Positions 5,444-11,264 of a DNA stretch of 11,264 nt are shown piece after piece. This stretch comes from Rhodospirillales bacterium (GTDB lineage Bacteria > Pseudomonadota > Alphaproteobacteria > CACIAM-22H2). The DNA lies in contig JACQAF010000293.1 of NCBI GenBank assembly GCA_016195145.1, forward strand, positions 1 to 11,264, in the 5' to 3' direction. The notes below the pieces were generated by a model. The model did no database searches, had not been told where the DNA came from, and saw nothing but the letters and a program-made list of their open reading frames with translations. The translations under genes were made by a program, and so were the position numbers. Position 1 is the stretch's first letter. Each line of letters opens with the position of its first letter.

Positions 5444-7789
5444 ATGTGCGCTACCCACGACATGATCGGGCGCTTCGCGGCTGACTGCGTTGTCTGGCGA
5501 TGGGTCGGAGCGGCGGCGTTGGCGCTGACCATCGGTCTCGCGACGGGGTCGCCGTTGCGCGCCCATGAAGGCCACGGCCACGAGAATGCAATGTCGGCCA
5601 TTCCAAGCTCGGTCGCGCCGCGCGCCGAGGCGAGTTCCGAGAATTTCGAGCTGGTCGCCGTCGCCGCGGAGCGGCGGCTGATCGTCTATCTCGACCGCTA
5701 TATCGGCAACGATCCGGTGGTCGGCGGGGCGGTCGAGTTGATCGATGGCGATGTCACGACGCCGACCCAGGAAGTGGCCGAGGGGGTGTATTCGATTCCC
5801 GAATGGACGCGCCCGTCCGGTCGCTACGATCTGGTTTTCTCCATTTCCGCCGGCGGCCTCAGCGACCTGCTGGTGACCACGCTGGTCATTCCGCCGCCGG
5901 TCGACGCCGGCGCGGCGCAAGCCCGGATATGGATCGAGATCGCGGTCTTCGCCGTCGGATTTCTAGCGCTGTGGCTGATCTATGTCGCCCGCCGCGGCAA
6001 GGTCGACCGCCTGCTGCTTTCCGGCGCTCGGTTCAGCGAGACGACATTGGTCCTTTCGGCGTCGCGCGCCGCCAACCTCGAAACCGTCGAGACATTGCGC
6101 ATCGGCCCGCCGCTGGTTTTCGACCATCTATGGCGCGAGACCGAATGCGCGGCGGTGATCGACGAGCTGGCGGCGCCCAGGCGCTTCGAGTTTCCGGTCG
6201 AGCGGGCGGTCTTCGCCACCGTGCTGCACCGGCTGTTCGATCCCGGCGCTGACCGGAGCTGCGAGAAATGGCTCGAATCCTATCGCATCGAGGACGGCAA
6301 GGACCTCGAACTCCGGCATTTCCGCGACGCCATGGCATGGCTCGGCGAAGAGATCCCCGACCAGGAGGGGCGGACCTTAGCCCCACGGACCAACAAGGAT
6401 CTGGTCGAGGAGGAACTATTCGCCCGTCGCCGCGATCCGTCCGGCGATCTCGATCTGGTGTTCTTCAACGCCCCGTCGCTGGTGTTCCCGGGCAACGGCG
6501 ACGGCGACGGCAAGGATAACGGCAAGAACGGCGCGGGTGACAGGGCGACAAATTCCGGCGACCGGCCGAGCCTGCACCAGATGGTGGTGGGCGTGGTGCT
6601 CGATGGCAAGGGACGGCCGATCTGCTCCGAAACCTGGCCGGGCGCTGCGATGACGGCCGAATCCCTGCCGCCGGTCATCGAACGTCTACGTTCGCGGTTT
6701 TCGATCAACCGGGTTTGCGTCGTCGCCGACGCGAAGATGGTGTCCGACGAAACGGTCGCCGCACTCGAAAAACGGGGAATTGAATATATCGTCGGCATGC
6801 GCGACCGCGCCGACGAGAAATTCGACGAGATTGTCTTCGCCGACGATCGTCCGATGATTCCGATCAAGATCTCGCTCATCCAGGGTGGCGTCAGCGAGAT
6901 CAGGGTCAAGGAAGTGACGCTGCGCCCGCGCGAGCGCAAGGGCAGACGCAAGGGCCATCGCTACGTCGCGTGCTTCAGCCCCGAGCAGGCGCGCCAGGAC
7001 GCCGCTGGGCGGGCGGCGGTTGTCGAAACCCTCAAGGACACCTTCCGCCTCGAAGACAGGTCGCTGGCCGAAAACCCGGCCTATCGACGCTATCTTATCG
7101 GCGGCGCCAACGGCGCGCTGCGCATCGACGACGCGCGCATCACCGAAGAGGCGAAATACGACGGTTTCTATGTCCTGGAAACCAATTCGAAGCTGCCGTT
7201 CCACGAGGTGGCCCTGCGCTATCGGCAGATCGGGCGGGTCGAGGACGTATTCAAAAGCGCAAAGATCGTCCTCGAATCGCAGCCAGTCTATTATTCGAAC
7301 GATGCCGCGATTCGCGGTCATCTGTTCTGCTCCTTCCTCGCCATGGTGGTGCGCAAGGAGATGGAGGATCGGCTGGCGGTGGCGGGTCAGCGGCTCGACT
7401 GGCGCGATGTCGTGCGCGATCTCGATCGTATCGTCGAAACCGAGATCGTCGGCGAAGGCAAGCGCTTCATCCTGCGCAATCAGGCGCCCGGTTCGAGCGA
7501 GATCGTCTGCGAGGCGGCGGGCGTGACCCTGCCGCCGCTATTCCGCCGGCAGGGCTCGATGCTGACCGTTCAGGCGCTGCCGGCGGCGGCCGGCAATGGC
7601 GAGTCCGGCCTCACGCAATTGCCGGCAATGGCGGCGGCGCTGGTCGATGCCGGGCGCACGCAAGTCGCCCAATTGGCCGAGAGCACCGGCAATTCTCTGC
7701 ACGCCTGGGCGCAACGCTTCCGCGCCGACGCCAGCGTTGACGTTGACGCCAAGGCGCCCGTGGGCGGCGACCCCGCCAGCAAGGGGTGA
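5444..7789 (+). CDS. Membrane-anchored periplasmic metal-domain protein fused to an inactive IS1634-type transposase
   Basis: This 781-residue chimera lies between adaptor and pump. The ATG at 5444 (alternative ATG 5462) has a poor Shine-Dalgarno, so coupling to the adaptor 10 bp upstream is likely. Residues 1-40 are a signal peptide, followed by H-E-G-H-G-H-E (41-47), a metal-ligand cluster. Residues 66-150 are a beta-rich domain (N-F-E-L-V...L-I-V-Y-L-D) like the one in the protein starting at 11040. A membrane helix (about 162-182) ends in R-R-G-K, which puts the rest in the cytoplasm. From about 186 to 702 it follows the IS1634 transposase family: L-L-x-S-G-A-R-F-S-E, I-G-P-P-L-V-F, F-P-V-E-R-A-V-F, Q-M-V-V-G-V-V-L-D-G, V-V-A-D-x-x-M-V-S, R-G-H-x-F-C-S-F-L-A. 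The first catalytic Asp is N342; D429 and E600 remain. About 60 transposase N-terminal residues are absent, a Gly/Asp/Asn-rich stretch (350-365) sits mid-domain, and an extra tail covers 703-781. Role unknown: perhaps sensing or regulation. Confidence 0.85.
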   Translation: MCATHDMIGRFAADCVVWRWVGAAALALTIGLATGSPLRAHEGHGHENAMSAIPSSVAPRAEASSENFELVAVAAERRLIVYLDRYIGNDPVVGGAVELIDGDVTTPTQEVAEGVYSIPEWTRPSGRYDLVFSISAGGLSDLLVTTLVIPPPVDAGAAQARIWIEIAVFAVGFLALWLIYVARRGKVDRLLLSGARFSETTLVLSASRAANLETVETLRIGPPLVFDHLWRETECAAVIDELAAPRRFEFPVERAVFATVLHRLFDPGADRSCEKWLESYRIEDGKDLELRHFRDAMAWLGEEIPDQEGRTLAPRTNKDLVEEELFARRRDPSGDLDLVFFNAPSLVFPGNGDGDGKDNGKNGAGDRATNSGDRPSLHQMVVGVVLDGKGRPICSETWPGAAMTAESLPPVIERLRSRFSINRVCVVADAKMVSDETVAALEKRGIEYIVGMRDRADEKFDEIVFADDRPMIPIKISLIQGGVSEIRVKEVTLRPRERKGRRKGHRYVACFSPEQARQDAAGRAAVVETLKDTFRLEDRSLAENPAYRRYLIGGANGALRIDDARITEEAKYDGFYVLETNSKLPFHEVALRYRQIGRVEDVFKSAKIVLESQPVYYSNDAAIRGHLFCSFLAMVVRKEMEDRLAVAGQRLDWRDVVRDLDRIVETEIVGEGKRFILRNQAPGSSEIVCEAAGVTLPPLFRRQGSMLTVQALPAAAGNGESGLTQLPAMAAALVDAGRTQVAQLAESTGNSLHAWAQRFRADASVDVDAKAPVGGDPASKG
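5999..7549 (+). mobile_element. Captured IS1634-family transposase segment (no visible IS ends)
   Basis: This is the part of the fusion gene that matches an IS1634-type DDE transposase, residues about 186-702. It joins the host gene right after the membrane helix and its basic stop-transfer residues. The usual transposase start, the first roughly 60 residues, the stop codon and any terminal inverted repeats or target duplication are not visible. It is therefore not a mobile insertion but a fixed coding segment. Codon use and GC content look like the surrounding operon, which suggests an old capture. Confidence 0.75.
6491..6538 (+). repeat. GGC/GAC/AAC-rich simple coding stretch
   Basis: A run of Gly, Asp, Asn and Lys codons (residues 350-365) with repeated GGCGAC units replaces the segment where active family members carry a G-Q-R-G-x-S-K-D-type sequence. 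It would be a flexible linker close to the mutated catalytic Asn. Confidence 0.55.
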
Positions 7790-7793
7790 CGCC

Positions 7794-7874
7794 ATGATGC
7801 GCGCTCTTTCCCCGGATCGCCGACGCGGCGCGGACATCCGGCGCGCCGCCGGCCGTCTTGTGCGGGCGGCATAG
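7794..7874 (+). CDS. 26-residue Arg-rich leader ORF before the RND pump
   Basis: ATG 7794 is preceded by AAGGGG (7781-7786) at seven bases, the best Shine-Dalgarno in this part of the operon. The pump's own ATG at 7881 has only weak upstream purines. The peptide is M-M-R-A-L-S-P-D-R-R-R-G-A-D-I-R-R-A-A-G-R-L-V-R-A-A. It starts 4 bp after the fusion gene stop and ends 6 bp before the pump start. This arrangement fits translational coupling, in which ribosomes finishing the leader start the pump. The peptide itself has no recognisable domain; seven or so Arg codons could slow ribosomes. It may be only a coupling device. Confidence 0.45.
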   Translation: MMRALSPDRRRGADIRRAAGRLVRAA

Positions 7875-7880
7875 CCGCCG

Positions 7881-10800
7881 ATGTTCGCTTTTCTCGTCAA
7901 CGCCAGCCTGCGCAACCGCCTTTTCGTCCTGGCGGCGGCAAGCATTCTGGTGATCTTCGGCGCGTTGACGCTGCGCAAGCTGCCGATCGACGTTTTCCCC
8001 GATCTCAATCGGCCGACGGTCACCATCATGACCGAAGCCGAGGGGCTCGCGCCCGAAGAGGTTGAGATTCTCGTCTCTTTCCATATCGAGACGATGATGA
8101 ACGGCATGCCGGGCGTGATGCGGGTGCGCAGCGTTTCGGCGATCGGCCTGTCGATTGTCTTCGTCGAATTCGGCTGGAACACCAATATCTACATCGCCCG
8201 CCAGCTGGTGATGGAACGGCTGGCGCTGGTCCGCGCGCGCCTGCCGGCCAATATGAACCCGACCATCGGCCCGATTTCCTCGATCATGGGCGAGATCATG
8301 CTGATCGCGCTGAGCGGCGACGGGGTCAACCCGATGGCGATGCGCGAATTCGCCGACTGGGTCATGCGGCCGCGGCTGCTGACCATCCCCGGCGTCAGCC
8401 AGGTCATTCCGATCGGCGGCGAGGTACGCGAATACCGGGTCAAGCCCGATCCGGTGGCGCTGCGGCGGCTCGACATCAAGGTCGAGGATATCGAGAACGC
8501 GTTGCGCGGCTTCGGCGCCAATACGGGCGGCGGCTTTATCGATCAGCAGGCGCGCGAGTTCCTGATCCGCAATATCGGCCGCACGACCCAGATCGAGGAT
8601 CTGAAGCGCATGGTCGTCGGGGTTTTCAATCGGCAGCCGATCGAGCTGCGACAGGTCGCGCTCGTCGATTTTGCGCCGCGGGTCAAGCGCGGCGACGCGG
8701 GTTTCATGAGCAAACCGGCGGTGATCATCTCGGTCCAGAAGCAGCCGAACGCCGATACGGTGGTCGTCACCCGCGCCGTCGAGGCGGCGCTGGCCGAGCT
8801 GGCGGGCGGCGCGCCGCCGGGGATAAAGATCGACAATATCCTGGTCCGCCAGGCGGATTTCATCGAGACCTCGGTCGCCAACGTCAAATCCGTCCTGATG
8901 GAGGCGGTGGTCGTCGTCGCTATCATCCTGTTCCTGTTCCTGCTCAGCACGCGCACGACGCTGATCTCGCTGACCGCGATTCCGATCTCGATACTAATCA
9001 CCGTCCTGGTGTTCGAGGCGATGGGCCTGTCGATCAACACGATGACGCTCGGCGGCCTCGCCATCGCCATCGGCGAACTGGTCGACGACGCGGTGGTCGA
9101 CGTCGAAAACATCCTGCGCCGGCTGCGTCAGAACCGCGAGCGTGGCAACCCGTTGAGCGTGCTCAAGGTGGTGGCGGGCGCCTCGCAAGAGGTCCGCTCG
9201 GGCATCGTCTACGCCACGGCCATCGTGATCATGGTGTTCATTCCGCTCTTCGCCCTGTCGGGCATCGAGGGGCGGCTATTCGCGCCGCTCGGCATCGCCT
9301 ATATCGTCTCGATCCTCGCCAGCCTCGTCACCTCGATCACGGTGACGCCGGTGCTGTGCTACATCCTGCTGCCGCGCATGAAGCGCCTCGACCAGCATGA
9401 CGGCTTTCTCGTCCGCTGGCTGAAGGGGATCAATGGCCGCGTCGTCGACTGGGCGCTCGATCATCCGCGGCCGATCCTGACCACCGCCGTTGTCTCCGTG
9501 GCCATCGCCATGACGTCGCTCCTGCTTCTGCCGCGCTCTTTTCTGCCGCCGTTCAACGAGGGAACGCTGACCATCATCGTCGCGTCCGAGCCGGGCATTT
9601 CGCTCGCCGAATCGAACCGGGTCGGGACCCTTGCCGAGCGTCTTGTCATGCAGGTGCCGGAGGTTGTGTCGGTCGGCCGGCGGACCGGGCGCGCCGAACT
9701 CGACGAACACGCCGAAGGCATCCATAACGGCGAACTTGAGGTCAGCCTTCGCCATTCGGAACGTTCGCGCGACGAAATCCTGCGCGACATCCGCTACCGC
9801 CTGGCTATCCTGCCGGTCAGCCTCAATGTCGGCCAGCCGATTTCGCACCGCCTCGACCACATGCTGTCGGGCGTGCGGGCGGAGATCGCCCTTAAAATCT
9901 TCGGCGACGATTTAGATACCTTGCGCGGCCTTGCCGGCACGTTCCAGGAAAAACTCGCCCGGATTCCCGGCATCACCGATCTGTCGATCGAGAAGCAGGT
10001 GCGGATCCCGCAGCTCCAGGCGCGGGTCGATTACCGGCGGGCGGCCCTGTTCGGGGCGACGCCGGGGACGGTGACCGACGCGTTGCAGAGCCTAGCCAAC
10101 GGACGGGTTGTCTCCGAGGTGGTCGACGGCACCCGACGCTTCAACGTCGTCCTGCGGCTCAGCGACACCGACCGGACGCTTGGCGGCCTGCAGGGCCTGT
10201 GGGTCGAGACGCCGACCGGGCGTGTCCCGCTCACCTCGTTCGCGGCGATTGAAAGCACCGACGGGCCGAACCAGATTCTGCGCGAGAACAGCCGTCGGCG
10301 TATCGTCGTTATGGCCAACAGCGACGGCGCCGCCGATCGCGGCAACGTCGTCAGCGCGATTCGCGATGAAATCGCGCGCACGCCGCTGCCGACGGGATAC
10401 TCGGTCAGCCTCGAAGGAACCTTTCAGGCGCAAGAAGAAGCCGCGCTTCTGATCAGCGCCCTGTCGCTGATCTCGCTGTCGCTGATTTTCGTCGTGCTGT
10501 ACAGCCGCTATCGTTCGACCGCGCTCACGCTGATCATCATGGGCAACGTTCCGCTGGCGCTGATCGGCGGCGTCGCCGCGCTGTGGATCGCGGGCCAGAC
10601 ATTGTCGGTGCCGAGCATGGTCGGCTTCATCACCTTGATGGGCATCACCACCCGCAACGGCATCCTCAAGGTCAGCCATTATCTCAATCTCGCCGTCTAT
10701 GAGGGCGAGACATTCGGCAAGAGCCTGATCATCCGCGGCAGCCAGGAACGCCTGTCGCCGGTCCTGATGACCGCGCTATGCGCTGGCTTCGCCATGATTC

Positions 10801-10994
10801 CGTTGCTCTACAACGCCGACCAGCCGGGACGGGAGATATTGCACCCCGTCGCGGTGGTCATCTTCGGCGGCCTGATCACGGCCACCACCCTCGATACGGT
10901 TATCACGCCGATCCTCTTCCGCCTGTTCGGCGAAAAGCCGTTGCAGCGCCATCTGGCGGAGCGGGAATCGGGCAAGCCGGCCATCGCCTTCTGA
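7881..10994 (+). CDS. Heavy-metal RND efflux pump, inner-membrane subunit (HME-RND, CzcA/CusA family)
   Basis: This 1037-residue protein has the normal length for a proton-driven trimeric pump that moves metal ions from periplasm to outside through adaptor and channel. TM1 is at about 13-30, then the first porter loop (P-I-D-V-F-P-D-L, 36-43), a TM cluster (about 337-500) and a second loop and cluster (about 850-1010). TM4 reads G-G-L-A-I-A-I-G-E-L-V-D-D-A-V-V-D-V-E-N (E399, D402, D403, D407, E409), the HME proton-relay motif with extra acids. Compared with E. coli CusA from memory, the Met triad is incomplete: M573 aligns with I566, M623 with a Gly/Asn region, and M672 with the H660-M661 pair. 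A CusA-style Cu(I)/Ag(I) site is therefore doubtful and a divalent metal is possible. The start ATG lies 6 bp after the leader ORF. Confidence 0.92.
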   Translation: MFAFLVNASLRNRLFVLAAASILVIFGALTLRKLPIDVFPDLNRPTVTIMTEAEGLAPEEVEILVSFHIETMMNGMPGVMRVRSVSAIGLSIVFVEFGWNTNIYIARQLVMERLALVRARLPANMNPTIGPISSIMGEIMLIALSGDGVNPMAMREFADWVMRPRLLTIPGVSQVIPIGGEVREYRVKPDPVALRRLDIKVEDIENALRGFGANTGGGFIDQQAREFLIRNIGRTTQIEDLKRMVVGVFNRQPIELRQVALVDFAPRVKRGDAGFMSKPAVIISVQKQPNADTVVVTRAVEAALAELAGGAPPGIKIDNILVRQADFIETSVANVKSVLMEAVVVVAIILFLFLLSTRTTLISLTAIPISILITVLVFEAMGLSINTMTLGGLAIAIGELVDDAVVDVENILRRLRQNRERGNPLSVLKVVAGASQEVRSGIVYATAIVIMVFIPLFALSGIEGRLFAPLGIAYIVSILASLVTSITVTPVLCYILLPRMKRLDQHDGFLVRWLKGINGRVVDWALDHPRPILTTAVVSVAIAMTSLLLLPRSFLPPFNEGTLTIIVASEPGISLAESNRVGTLAERLVMQVPEVVSVGRRTGRAELDEHAEGIHNGELEVSLRHSERSRDEILRDIRYRLAILPVSLNVGQPISHRLDHMLSGVRAEIALKIFGDDLDTLRGLAGTFQEKLARIPGITDLSIEKQVRIPQLQARVDYRRAALFGATPGTVTDALQSLANGRVVSEVVDGTRRFNVVLRLSDTDRTLGGLQGLWVETPTGRVPLTSFAAIESTDGPNQILRENSRRRIVVMANSDGAADRGNVVSAIRDEIARTPLPTGYSVSLEGTFQAQEEAALLISALSLISLSLIFVVLYSRYRSTALTLIIMGNVPLALIGGVAALWIAGQTLSVPSMVGFITLMGITTRNGILKVSHYLNLAVYEGETFGKSLIIRGSQERLSPVLMTALCAGFAMIPLLYNADQPGREILHPVAVVIFGGLITATTLDTVITPILFRLFGEKPLQRHLAERESGKPAIAF

Positions 10995-11039
10995 TCCGCA
11001 TACCGATCCCGGACGGTTGAGAAAGAAAAAGGAGAAACC

Positions 11040-11264
11040 ATGAACGTTCGTATCTTAGCGATTTTCATGATGATTTTCATGACATCCCCGGCTGTATGGG
11101 CGGCGCAGCATGGCCATGCGGACCCGTCGCCCCATGGCGGCGAGATGGCGAGCGTGGGCAATATGCACCTCGAACTGGTCGTCAAACCGGGCGAATTGCG
11201 CGTTTATGTCATGGATCACAACGACAAGGCGCTGGATGCCAAAGGGGGAATGGCATCGGCGCTG
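11040..11264 (+). CDS. His-rich exported metal-operon protein, partial (3' end beyond right edge)
   Basis: The ATG at 11040 follows AAGGAG (about 11029-11034), 45 bp after the pump gene; 75 codons are visible. Residues 1-22 are a signal peptide (I-L-A-I-F-M-M-I-F-M-T-S-P-A-V-W-A-A). The mature end has Q-H-G-H-A-D-P-S-P-H-G-G, a likely metal-binding cluster. A beta-rich start follows: M-H-L-E-L-V-V-K-P-G-E-L-R-V-Y-V-M-D-H-N-D-K. This resembles the periplasmic domain of the fusion protein at 5444 (F-E-L-V...L-I-V-Y-L-D). It is likely a periplasmic metal-binding accessory of the efflux system. Confidence 0.75.
   Translation, partial: MNVRILAIFMMIFMTSPAVWAAQHGHADPSPHGGEMASVGNMHLELVVKPGELRVYVMDHNDKALDAKGGMASAL

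Noticed and set aside
4126..5601. 491-codon minus-strand frame across the adaptor gene
   Set aside because: It is a shadow of the adaptor, which has all expected domains; the antisense product is Arg/Asp/His-rich with no motif.
6491..6538. Slippage-prone repeat causing a frameshift in the fusion gene
   Set aside because: The frame stays open and transposase motifs continue in the same frame on both sides, so no shift has occurred.
5990..7800. Intact insertion sequence with terminal inverted repeats
   Set aside because: No inverted ends, target duplication, transposase start or separate stop can be seen; the segment is fused in frame to host coding sequence.

Overview
The window is high-GC proteobacterial DNA. 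The PstS-like protein has the sequence style of alphaproteobacterial (Rhodospirillales-type) homologues, so an alphaproteobacterium or a metagenomic relative is my best guess. This rests on protein motifs read by eye, not on a search. No tRNA, rRNA or CRISPR array is visible.

Left block (1-1451, minus strand). Two consecutive exported multiheme c-type cytochromes carry the compact triheme 'nanowire'/c7-like pattern (F-P-H, then CxxCH, CxxCH, CxxCH). One is complete (293-850, GTG start with a strong Shine-Dalgarno). The other runs off the left edge (1-277) and is missing from simple ORF lists because it is partial. Upstream lies an Ala-rich helical protein (480-1451) that seems to have lost both its normal N-terminus and C-terminus, so this block looks rearranged.

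Middle (1452-4071). An orphan PstS-like periplasmic binding protein (1521-2654) and an unrecognised exported protein (2714-3469) sit on the plus strand. Convergent to them is a 66-residue single-span membrane protein (3548-3748, minus). Its promoter has a perfect -35 box and a 15-bp perfect dyad between -35 and -10, so it is probably regulated. Bases 3814-4071 are the leader of the efflux operon.

Right block (4072-11264, plus strand). This is a tightly spaced heavy-metal RND efflux operon: periplasmic adaptor, a 781-residue fusion protein, a 26-residue leader ORF, the 1037-residue HME-RND pump, and the start of a His-rich exported metal-binding-type protein. No outer-membrane channel gene is in the window.

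The outstanding feature is the fusion protein (5444-7789). A signal peptide, an H-E-G-H-G-H-E motif, a periplasmic beta domain and one membrane helix are joined in frame to almost a whole IS1634-family transposase. The first catalytic Asp of the transposase has become Asn (residue 342), several residues next to the active site have changed, and the frame stays open for about 590 codons. This is what a domesticated, catalytically dead transposase would look like, tethered to the cytoplasmic face of the inner membrane within a metal-efflux operon. A regulatory or DNA/RNA-binding role is inference; the fusion and the changed residues are directly visible.
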